DNA of 64,000 bases. It comes from CBDAQR01 sp965199055 (GTDB lineage: Bacteria; Pseudomonadota; Gammaproteobacteria; Pseudomonadales; Halieaceae). The DNA lies in contig CBDAQR010000004.1 in the NCBI GenBank assembly GCA_965199055.1, forward strand, positions 620,001 to 684,000, given 5' to 3'. The notes under the pieces are model-generated. The model was not told the DNA's origin. It worked only from the letters and a program-made list of their open reading frames with translations, and searched no databases. The translations under genes and the position numbers were made by a program. Shown one piece after another: positions 43,451 to 51,197 of the stretch (position 1 is the stretch's first letter; each line of letters begins with the position of its first letter).

Positions 43451-44059
43451 ATGGATACCTATACACAGGCGAAGTGGGACAAAGCGGCTCCAACCTTCGA
43501 CATGATGGCGGGACGAGGCGCGGAAAAGCGCTGGCGCCCTTTCAAGGAAGAGTTGTTCAGCCACATGGACGGACGGATTCTTTTCATGGCGCTGGGTACC
43601 GGGCTGGACATAGAAACCTTTCCCAGCGGCAAGACCATTGAGACCATCGATATCAGTCCCAAGATGCTGGAGCAGGCGCAGCCTCGTATCGACGCCTACG
43701 ACGGGGAAATCAATGCCAAGGTCATGGACGTGCACGAACTGGAGTATGACGACAACAGCTTCGACCAGGTGTTTACCTCCTGCACTTTCTGCTCGGTGCC
43801 CAATCCGGTCGATGGTCTGAAGTCTTTGCACAGGGTATTGAAGCCGGGTGGCGAGTTGATCATGTTTGAACACACCGGCTCTAAGTATTATCCCTTCCGC
43901 TTCATGATGAAGCTGATGTCGCGGGTGAGCGAGAAGGTAGGGCCCAGCATGAGCCGCGATACGGTGGACAATGTGCAAGCGGCGGGCTTCTCAGTGAAGG
44001 AGGTGAACAACCTCTTTATCGATGTCGTAAAGACCATCAAGGCAGTCAAACCCGCCTAG
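43451..44059 (+). CDS. SAM-dependent methyltransferase (class I, UbiE-like)
   Basis: 202 residues. SAM motif I RILFMALGTGLDIETFP, acidic motif II IETIDISPKMLEQAQ, and NPVDGLKSLHRVLKPGGELIMFEH, the hallmark of Methyltransf_11. It resembles phospholipid or quinone methyltransferases. RBS GGGAG upstream. It follows the Met-rich membrane protein by 3 bases; a lipid substrate is plausible. Confidence 0.9.
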   Translation: MDTYTQAKWDKAAPTFDMMAGRGAEKRWRPFKEELFSHMDGRILFMALGTGLDIETFPSGKTIETIDISPKMLEQAQPRIDAYDGEINAKVMDVHELEYDDNSFDQVFTSCTFCSVPNPVDGLKSLHRVLKPGGELIMFEHTGSKYYPFRFMMKLMSRVSEKVGPSMSRDTVDNVQAAGFSVKEVNNLFIDVVKTIKAVKPA

Positions 44060-44083
44060 ATCGCAAGCAGGCGGTACAGTCGC

Positions 44084-44674
44084 CTAGAGCGTGAGTTGGT
44101 CGAACTCTCCGAGATTGGCCAGAAAACGATGCAAGGCGCTGGCAATGGAAGGGCTGTCAGTAGCCTCCGACAGAGTGCGCACACTTTCAGTGATGGCCAG
44201 CCACCACCGAATGTGATCTGCGCTGAGCTGTGCCGCCACCGGAATCAGGTCGTGAATGGTGGTGAGGTTGCGGGCCGCCACAGCTTTGAGTCTGGCCATA
44301 TCTTCGACATCCATCGGTGAATCAGCCAGTTTGAAAATCAGATTGGCAACGGCTTTGGCGTCTTCCTCGAGCTTCTTCGACTCGGCAGGCTCGCCGTACT
44401 CGCCCAGCAGCGCGATATCAATATGGCTCAACAATTCCCGCAGGGAACCACGCAGACTCAGACACAGTTCTTCCTTGCGCTCACGCTCGCGGCGATTTTG
44501 TATCAGCGAAAACAGCCCGATCAGGAAGAAGCCTTCCAGGCAAAAGCCGATAAGCTCCGGTACGAGGCTGCCGTAGAAAGGTCCTTCGGCGTTGTACTCG
44601 TTAAACAGAAACAGAAAATAAAAACCCAATACGCCGAATATCAGCATTGGGGCGATCAGGGTGAGGCGGCCCAT
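44084..44674 (-). CDS. Two-helix membrane protein with cytoplasmic helical domain, unknown
   Basis: 196 residues. Two N-terminal membrane helices (LIAPMLIFGVLGFYFLFLF and LVPELIGFCLEGFFLIGLFSLI), then RRERERKEELCLSLRGSLRELLSHIDIALL and a helical domain to the C-terminus. Family not recognised; the layout resembles membrane-anchored scaffold or signalling proteins. The ATG overlaps the previous gene's stop by one base (TAATG). Last gene of SRPBCC/unknown/unknown operon. Confidence 0.7.
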   Translation of the reverse strand: MGRLTLIAPMLIFGVLGFYFLFLFNEYNAEGPFYGSLVPELIGFCLEGFFLIGLFSLIQNRRERERKEELCLSLRGSLRELLSHIDIALLGEYGEPAESKKLEEDAKAVANLIFKLADSPMDVEDMARLKAVAARNLTTIHDLIPVAAQLSADHIRWWLAITESVRTLSEATDSPSIASALHRFLANLGEFDQLTL

Positions 44675-45219
44675 TAGTCTGACTCCTCTCCGGGCACAGC
44701 GAGTGCCCTGACGACGCGGGCAATTTTTTCTGCCTCTTCGCTGGTCATATCCAGCGGAACGTTCTGGATATACACCACCAGGTCTTCACGAATGGGCACC
44801 GGAAAAATTTCCAAGGGGCTGCGCGGCGGGTCCAGTGCCAGTTCCTCTCGCGCCTGCTTGTGCTCTTCGGGTTCGTTTTTAAGCAGCTCGCGCGTGGCTT
44901 TGAACTCACTTTCCTTGGGCTGGAAGCTCTCCGGATTATCTGTCCAGGCAATAAAGTCGGCCAGCGCGTCGCGTAAGCGAGACTTGTATACGTCGAGGCT
45001 TTCGGGGCGAATCGTGGAGTCCTGAAGCTTGTGAAAGCGCGAGCAGAGTTCTTCGCAGTCGACCAGGCGCATGTCATTGCGCTCGTGAGATTTTAATTCC
45101 GTCAGCAGTTGCTCGGCGGCAAGTTTGCGCGAGCGGGCGGTCTGTGGGTTGATGATGCCCGACTGTACAGACTGGCGCATGAAGCTGTTGAACTGCGCTT
45201 CCGAGTAATCTTTGCTCAT
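44674..45219 (-). CDS. Soluble charged protein of unknown function
   Basis: 181 residues, mostly helical and charged. MSKDYSEAQFNSFMRQSVQSGIINPQTARSRKLAAEQLL resembles the N-terminal helices of recombinase-like or adaptor proteins, but no catalytic motif follows. The conserved-looking C-terminal block IREDLVVYIQNVPLDMTSEEAEKIARVVRALA may be a small domain. GAGG precedes the ATG. It lies 4 bases after the SRPBCC gene and overlaps the membrane-protein gene downstream, so the three act together. Confidence 0.72.
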   Translation of the reverse strand: MSKDYSEAQFNSFMRQSVQSGIINPQTARSRKLAAEQLLTELKSHERNDMRLVDCEELCSRFHKLQDSTIRPESLDVYKSRLRDALADFIAWTDNPESFQPKESEFKATRELLKNEPEEHKQAREELALDPPRSPLEIFPVPIREDLVVYIQNVPLDMTSEEAEKIARVVRALAVPGEESD

Positions 45220-45223
45220 AACC

Positions 45224-45685
45224 TCACCCCCGTGCCTCGCGGTAGCGCGCCTCGCAGTAGGCCTTTAGATCGCTGGCGCAGGCGTTGAAGCCATCTTCCA
45301 CCAGTTTTGCAGCGAATTCCATCATGGCGGGTACGCCTTCACCGCTGAACACATCCACCGACAAGTAGCTGCAGCTGTGTTCATCAATCGCTTCAAGCGT
45401 TTGGGTGCGCTCTGCATGTATCGGGTCTCCGGGTTTGTTCTCCATACGCCAGGCGATAAGGTGCGGCGCTTCTATCCGAGATATGTATTCGGTTTGGTCC
45501 ATCAGGTGGTCGCCGAGGCGGGTTTTCATCACCACTGGTGAGCCCATTTCCAGAGTCGCTTCCGCGCTGGGGCAAAAGCTGTTCCACTCCCCGTAGTTGG
45601 GGAAATCGACTAGCACCTGCCACACCGAGTCTATGGGCGCCGCAATAATGACCTTGTCTGAACTAACGCTGTTTTCCGTAATCAA
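45224..45685 (-). CDS. SRPBCC (START/Bet v1-like) lipid-binding-fold protein
   Basis: 153 residues from a TTG start at 45685 with GGAGGA upstream. The fold is recognised from KVIIAAPIDSVWQVLVDFPNYGEWNSFCPSAEATLEMG, the polyketide_cyc2/SRPBCC signature, and TEYISRIEAPHLIAWRM. It offers a hydrophobic cavity for lipid-like ligands. A longer frame to 45790 would reach into the promoter of the divergent ligase and is not favoured. First gene of a three-gene minus-strand operon. Confidence 0.8.
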   Translation of the reverse strand: MITENSVSSDKVIIAAPIDSVWQVLVDFPNYGEWNSFCPSAEATLEMGSPVVMKTRLGDHLMDQTEYISRIEAPHLIAWRMENKPGDPIHAERTQTLEAIDEHSCSYLSVDVFSGEGVPAMMEFAAKLVEDGFNACASDLKAYCEARYREARG

Positions 45686-45807
45686 GCCGTCCTCCGCTGA
45701 CCGACTATGTAAACCGCTTACTATCTTAACCGATGTTCCCACGTTCCATGCTTGCCAGTGTTCCGATGGCGGGAGTAGGGTGCGGCTCATACACAGGAGC
45801 TCAGATT

Positions 45808-47505
45808 ATGACGGTCACAGTCGCCGAGATACATGCCAAGCGAGACGAAATTACCGGCCCCGGTGGTTTCTTCGAGCTGGAGCAGATGGTGCTGGATGGC
45901 AACACTTATGCCGTATACAAACACGCACCCGCGAATTCGATCGAGATTATCCAGAACGCGAGAGCGCATGGCGACGCGGAGTGGCTGGTTTATGAGGGCA
46001 GGCGTTACACCTACAACAGCTTTTTTGCAGAGGTAGATGCACTGGCTGCCGCGCTGCAACAGCGCGGTATTCACAAGGGCGATCGAGTGGCGATTGCCAT
46101 GCGCAATAACCCGGAATGGGCGATCGCTTTCGCCGCTGCCACACTCATAGGTGCCATTTTGGTGCCCATTAACAGCTGGGGTAAAACTGAAGAGTTGGTG
46201 TATGCCATCAGCGACTCCGGCAGCAAACTGTTGGTCTGTGACCCTTCCAGATTTCGCCTGGTTGACGGTCAACTGGGTGAACTGGATCTCGATATCATCC
46301 TGGTCAACGGCGATGAGCCCCTGCCGGAGGCTGAGCGCCTGGAAGGCTTTGCAGCCGTAGTGGCGTCTGGTCGTGGGGAATCTTACTCGGTCGATGAGCC
46401 CGATCCCCTGGATCAATGCCTGATTCTCTATACCTCGGGCAGCACAGGCTTCCCCAAGGGCGTGGTGCATCGGCATATCGCTGTGGCCCAGGCGCTATTC
46501 AACATGATGTGCCTGGGTTTGCTGGTGATGTCCCTTGAGGGCGCGCGCGAATTCAAAGGTGGTGCAACGGTGGAAACACCCTTGCTCACAGTGCCCCTGT
46601 TTCATGCGACCGGACTGCATAGCGGTTTCTACCTGCCACTCTCGACCGGTCAGAAAGTTGTCATGATGTACAAATGGGACACCATCAAGGCGCTGGAATT
46701 GATCCAGGAAGAAAAGGTGACCAGCCTCAGTAGCGTGCCGGCTATTGTGCAGGATCTGCTGGCGAGCCCGGAGTTTGATGATTACGACACGAGCTCGTTG
46801 ATTCGCGTTGCCGGTGCCGGAGCGGCAACGCCAACAGGGTTGCCAGAACTCATCAAAGAGAAGTGTGCCAACCCCAGTCGCTCCGCAGGCTACGGAATGA
46901 CCGAGACAATGGCTGTAGGCGGTACCATGAGTGGTTGCATTTACGATCTCAAACCCGATGCCTCCGGTTTGGTATCGCCCATCGTAGGTCTGCGCATGGT
47001 CGATGGGGAGGGTGCGGTGCTGCCCGCGGGAAAGCCTGGCGAAATAGAGTTCCACAGCATTTGCGTGACGCCGGGTTACTGGGACAAGCCAGACGCGAAC
47101 GCGGCTACCTTTGATGAGGACCACTGGATGAAGTCGGGCGACGTGGGTTATGTCGATGACGAAGGCTTTATCCATATCACTGGTCGTATCAAAGAACTTG
47201 TTATCCGCGGTGGTGAAAACATCTACCCGGGAGAGATCGAGGCGGCGGCCTACGAGATGGACCAGGTCCACGAGTGCGTTGTCTTCGGCGAGCCCGATGA
47301 GGCAATGGGTGAAGAACTGGTGATGACGGTGTACCCCACCCCGGGAATGTCGCTGGCGGAAGATGAGCTTCGGGCCTACCTCAAACAGCGGCTAGCGGGC
47401 TATAAGGTACCGCGGACAATCCGCTTTGCCGATGCCCCCTTGCCGCGCAATGCCAGCGAAAAGCTGCACAAGCTCAAGGTGAAAGAAGCTTACCTGGCGG
47501 CGTGA
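45808..47505 (+). CDS. Acyl-CoA ligase (AMP-dependent synthetase)
   Basis: 565 residues from ATG 45808 (AGGAG upstream). Adenylation motifs: LYTSGSTGFPKG (207-218), GYGMTETM, and the hinge region HWMKSGDVGYVDDEGFIHITGRIKELVIRGGENIYPGEIE. The late lysine in PLPRNASEKLHKLKVKE is consistent with the catalytic Lys. It activates a carboxylic acid as an acyl-AMP and then CoA ester. The next genes are an MFS transporter and a second ligase, suggesting uptake and activation of organic acids. Confidence 0.94.
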   Translation: MTVTVAEIHAKRDEITGPGGFFELEQMVLDGNTYAVYKHAPANSIEIIQNARAHGDAEWLVYEGRRYTYNSFFAEVDALAAALQQRGIHKGDRVAIAMRNNPEWAIAFAAATLIGAILVPINSWGKTEELVYAISDSGSKLLVCDPSRFRLVDGQLGELDLDIILVNGDEPLPEAERLEGFAAVVASGRGESYSVDEPDPLDQCLILYTSGSTGFPKGVVHRHIAVAQALFNMMCLGLLVMSLEGAREFKGGATVETPLLTVPLFHATGLHSGFYLPLSTGQKVVMMYKWDTIKALELIQEEKVTSLSSVPAIVQDLLASPEFDDYDTSSLIRVAGAGAATPTGLPELIKEKCANPSRSAGYGMTETMAVGGTMSGCIYDLKPDASGLVSPIVGLRMVDGEGAVLPAGKPGEIEFHSICVTPGYWDKPDANAATFDEDHWMKSGDVGYVDDEGFIHITGRIKELVIRGGENIYPGEIEAAAYEMDQVHECVVFGEPDEAMGEELVMTVYPTPGMSLAEDELRAYLKQRLAGYKVPRTIRFADAPLPRNASEKLHKLKVKEAYLAA

Positions 47506-47518
47506 TACGCTAGCTGTC

Positions 47519-48712
47519 ATGCAACTCTCTGCGATGCTAAGAACCTGGTTTCCCGCCATTACCGGCATGGTCTGCCTCGGCCTCGGCGCGGGCCTGATTG
47601 GCATCTATGGTTTTTTTGCGCCATACCTGGCTGAAACGTTCGATGTGGGTATTGCCACGGTCAATATCGGTCCAGTGGCCCTGCTGCTGGTGCCGGGGAT
47701 TGTGGCACCTTTTGTCGGCAAGCTGGTGGATCGGGTGCCGATCCGCAGTCTGATGCTACTTGGTACATCCCTGGCCATGCTCGGCCTGATCGGAGCAAGC
47801 CAGGCGCCTTCGCTGCTACTGGCCGGCCTCAGTTTTTTTCTGTTTTCACTGGGTATCGCGATGTACGGGCCGGTGGTAGTGAACGGCCTGCTGGTGAAGA
47901 TCTACCCCGGACGCGAGGCGCGGGCCCTGGCGATTGCTGCCATTGGTATTAGCGTTGCCACAGCCATATTGCCGCCGTTGGTCGGTGCCTTATTAGTGAA
48001 CTGGGAGTGGCGACAATCGCTGCTGGCCCTGGCATTGGGTGTCTGGGTGCTGCTGTTGATAGCCGTGTTACTCGGCGTGCCCGGTGGCATTCAGGAGGTA
48101 TCTGCATCGGAGGTTGATGCTTCGGACGAAGAGAAAAGCTTTTATAGCAGTCGGGAGTTTTGGTTGGTCGGGATCTGTGTCGCGCTGGGAATGAATGTCG
48201 CGATCGTGCTGGCCATCTGTTACCCGCCGCATTTTATCGCCCAGGGCTTTAGCACGGCAGAGGCCGGCTGGTTTATTTCTCTTGCCGGAATGGCCGGGCT
48301 GGCTGGCAAAACGGTGTTGGCGGTGGTCACCGATAGGCTTCGTCACTACGCGAAATGGATTGCCGCGTTGATCCTTGGTCTGCAGGGGCTCGGGTTGCTG
48401 TTGTTGCCGGCGGCGACGACCCAGGCCCAGGTGGCGCCCTTGATCTTCCTGCTGGGCTTCACGGGCGGTGCCTTCTTGCCAATGCACTCCTATCTCAACA
48501 GCCGTTACTTCGATGCCTCCGTGATTGGTCAGGTCACCGGCGCACAAATGCCGCTGTTCCTGCCGCTGGGTTTGATTGGTCCACCCCTTGCCGGCTATCT
48601 GTTCGATCAGAGTGGCAACTATCACACCATGCTTTACATCCTTGTCGTCGTGCTGGCGGCGGCGACGCTGCTGGCCATGCTACTCCCCGCCGGGCGCGAT
48701 GCGGCCGAATAA
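47519..48712 (+). CDS. MFS transporter
   Basis: 397 residues with twelve predicted membrane helices. GLGAGLIGIYGFFAPYLAETFDVG starts the first half, GKLVDRVPIRSLM is the MFS loop 2-3 motif, and GLAGKTVLAVVTDRL mirrors it in the second half. It lies between two acyl-CoA ligases, so a monocarboxylate or aromatic acid is a plausible cargo. It starts 13 bases after the first ligase stop. Confidence 0.92.
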   Translation: MQLSAMLRTWFPAITGMVCLGLGAGLIGIYGFFAPYLAETFDVGIATVNIGPVALLLVPGIVAPFVGKLVDRVPIRSLMLLGTSLAMLGLIGASQAPSLLLAGLSFFLFSLGIAMYGPVVVNGLLVKIYPGREARALAIAAIGISVATAILPPLVGALLVNWEWRQSLLALALGVWVLLLIAVLLGVPGGIQEVSASEVDASDEEKSFYSSREFWLVGICVALGMNVAIVLAICYPPHFIAQGFSTAEAGWFISLAGMAGLAGKTVLAVVTDRLRHYAKWIAALILGLQGLGLLLLPAATTQAQVAPLIFLLGFTGGAFLPMHSYLNSRYFDASVIGQVTGAQMPLFLPLGLIGPPLAGYLFDQSGNYHTMLYILVVVLAAATLLAMLLPAGRDAAE

Positions 48713-48803
48713 TTGAGCCGGTTCGGCCAAAGCGATGGGGGCCGTGTACATCTGCGACAGTGTCTGGATAATTGCTGATTCACTGAATTGATCAGGATAG
48801 GCC

Positions 48804-50420
48804 ATGAATCGCATTGATCTTTCCGATGTTCGCGACCGAACTTTTCCCCGCATATTGTCACTGCAGGCGCAGCAAAATGGCGAGACGCGTTTTTTGTTGA
48901 ATGAACAAGTCAGTTACACCTATGCCGAAGCTGATGCCATTACCAATCACCTGGCGGGCGGTTTGGCTGAGCTGGGTGTGGGGAAGGGGGATCGGGTAGG
49001 TCTCTATCTGGGAAATAGTCCCGAATTTGTACTGCTCACGCTGGCAGCGAACAAACTGGGTGCAGTGTGGGTGCCGATTAACACCGACTACAAGGGAGAG
49101 TGGCTGCTGGATTCAGTCGAACGGTCCCGCTGCAAGGTGTTTGTCACCGATTCAGAGAATCAGGAGCGCATACTCGATTTGCGCGAGCGGCTTGATGTTG
49201 AGCACTGGATCGTACTACCAGAAGAAGGCGCCGAGGTTCCCTCCGATACGGTGGCCTACAGTCAATTGCTCGCCGCAGCCGCACTCGACTCCGATTACGC
49301 AGACCAGGATTACGGGGATGTGTGTGCGATTCTGTGGACCTCGGGCACCACGGGAAAGTCCAAGGGTGTGATGCAAAACTACAATGGCTGGATGCACGCT
49401 ATCGATGGCGGCGCTGCGCCGATGTTCGATTCGCAACCCGGCGACGTTGTTTACTGCGCCTTGCCCCTGTTCAACACCGGCGCCTGGATTACCTCGGTCT
49501 ACCGCGCACTGCTCGAAGGTTTACCTTGCGTAATCGAGCCAAAGTTTTCGGTGAGTAATTTCTGGGAGCGCATCGAGCTGTTTCAGGCCACCCAGATATT
49601 CCTTATCGGTGCTATGGGTGTGTTCCTGTGGAATGCGCCAGAACAGGAGGGCGATGCTGACAATACGCTGCGAAAGGCCATGATCGTGCCGTTTCCGCCG
49701 AACTTGTGGGATGCCTTCCAGGAGCGCTTTGGGCTAGAGATTCTCACTGCCGGCCTGGGCATGAGCGAGTGTCAGCTGGTGGCAAACCAGATGCGTGCCG
49801 AGGTGCCCTTGCCACCCTATGCGCTGGGTTACCCACCACCAACGCTAGACTTGAAGCTCTGCGATGATGACGGTAATGAAGTGGCCGATGGCGAGGCCGG
49901 TGAGATCTGCGTCAAGCCGCTGCAGCCAAACCTGATTTTTTCCGGCTACTTTGACAACCCTGAGGCGACTGACGCAGCGTTCCGTGACGATTACTTTTTA
50001 ACGGGAGATATGGCCCGGCGTGACCCCGAGAGCGGGGCGCTCTATTTTGTGGACCGCAAGAAAGATGCTGTGCGCTTTGCGGGACGCAATATCTCCACGC
50101 TCGAAGTAGAGAGTGTTTTTAGACGTCACCCTGCAATTAGTGATGTTGCCGCCTACGGGATTCCCTCGGCTGAGCTCGATAGCGAGGATGAACTGAAAGT
50201 GGACGTGATTTTGAAAGAAGGGGAGCAGGCCTCTGCAGAGGCGCTTTGCGCGTTCGTGAATGAGAACGCCCCCCACTATTTTGTGCCGCGTTTTCTCAAG
50301 TTTGTTAGCGAGCTGCCCTATACACCGACCAATAAGGTGCAAAAGTATGTGCTGCGTGAGCGCGGTGTGACGAGCGCGACCTGGGATCGAAAGGCGGCGG
50401 GTTTCGAGGTGCAGCGCTGA
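48804..50420 (+). CDS. Acyl-CoA ligase, carnitine/crotonobetaine-CoA-ligase-like
   Basis: 538 residues. P-loop ILWTSGTTGKSKGV, AGLGMSECQL, then YFLTGDMARRDPESGALYFVDRKKDAVRFAGRNISTLEVESV. The A8-type hinge and FVSELPYTPTNKVQKYVLRE with the catalytic Lys are present. It makes acyl-CoA from an unidentified acid. The enoyl-CoA hydratase gene overlaps its stop by one base (TGATG), so the two function in sequence. Confidence 0.94.
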   Translation: MNRIDLSDVRDRTFPRILSLQAQQNGETRFLLNEQVSYTYAEADAITNHLAGGLAELGVGKGDRVGLYLGNSPEFVLLTLAANKLGAVWVPINTDYKGEWLLDSVERSRCKVFVTDSENQERILDLRERLDVEHWIVLPEEGAEVPSDTVAYSQLLAAAALDSDYADQDYGDVCAILWTSGTTGKSKGVMQNYNGWMHAIDGGAAPMFDSQPGDVVYCALPLFNTGAWITSVYRALLEGLPCVIEPKFSVSNFWERIELFQATQIFLIGAMGVFLWNAPEQEGDADNTLRKAMIVPFPPNLWDAFQERFGLEILTAGLGMSECQLVANQMRAEVPLPPYALGYPPPTLDLKLCDDDGNEVADGEAGEICVKPLQPNLIFSGYFDNPEATDAAFRDDYFLTGDMARRDPESGALYFVDRKKDAVRFAGRNISTLEVESVFRRHPAISDVAAYGIPSAELDSEDELKVDVILKEGEQASAEALCAFVNENAPHYFVPRFLKFVSELPYTPTNKVQKYVLRERGVTSATWDRKAAGFEVQR

Positions 50421-51196
50421 TGAGCGATTCGATTAAGCAAACCGGACAGGAGGGGGTGGTCACGCTGACCATCGATAACCCGCCGATGAACCCGCTGGGT
50501 ATTGCCCAGATAACGGCGCTGGAAGAATTGATCCCCGAGCTGGGTGCCGATCCTTCAGTTCGCGCCATTGTTATTCGGGGTGCTGGCGGTCGAAACTTCT
50601 CTGTGGGTGCGAATCTGAAGGAGGGGCACCTCGCTGCTGAGGTGGGCACGGCGGTGTTCTCACAACAGCGCATTGATGTATTCAATGCCATCGAAGCACT
50701 GGAAAAACCCGTGATTGCAGCGATTGAAGGCTACTGCCTGGGGGGTGGTATGGAGCTGGCCATGGCCTGCCATTTCCGTATTGCGCGAGAAGACGCGCAA
50801 CTCGGTTTGCCCGAAATCGATCTCGGTATGGCACCGCTCTGGAGTGGCGCGGGGAGAGTGTTGCGGTTGGTGGGTCGTGCCCGCGCACTGGAGCTGTTAG
50901 TGATGGGTACCAAGATCAGCGCCTTCGATGCCATGGAATATGGTTTGGTTACCGACGTGTATACCGAGGAAGAGTTCGATGAAGCTGTTGCTGAGTTTGC
51001 CGGCGAGCTGGCAGGCAAGGCGCCGCTAGCCGTGGCTGCAATTATCAGGGTCATCAACGAGAGTCAGGATTTACCGCTGCAGCAGGCCCTGGCGAAAGAG
51101 CTTGAGGGCTTCGCCCATCTCGCGGGCACGAAGGATTCCATCGAGGGGATAAGCGCCATGTTCGAGAAGCGCAAACCCCACTTCACCGGCGAGTGA
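50420..51196 (+). CDS. Enoyl-CoA hydratase/isomerase family protein
   Basis: 258 residues of the crotonase fold. The oxyanion-hole region is GAGGRNFSVGANLKEG. Both Glu positions used by hydratases are kept, in CLGGGMELAMAC and LPEIDLGMAP. It hydrates or isomerises a 2-enoyl-CoA. One-base overlap with the ligase. The next gene, a TonB receptor, is convergent. Confidence 0.93.
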   Translation: MSDSIKQTGQEGVVTLTIDNPPMNPLGIAQITALEELIPELGADPSVRAIVIRGAGGRNFSVGANLKEGHLAAEVGTAVFSQQRIDVFNAIEALEKPVIAAIEGYCLGGGMELAMACHFRIAREDAQLGLPEIDLGMAPLWSGAGRVLRLVGRARALELLVMGTKISAFDAMEYGLVTDVYTEEEFDEAVAEFAGELAGKAPLAVAAIIRVINESQDLPLQQALAKELEGFAHLAGTKDSIEGISAMFEKRKPHFTGE

Positions 51197-51197
51197 T

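Noticed and set aside
45686..45790. Longer start for the SRPBCC gene
   Set aside because: It would run across the divergent ligase promoter, the extra residues do not match the fold, and TTG 45685 has a strong GGAGGA.
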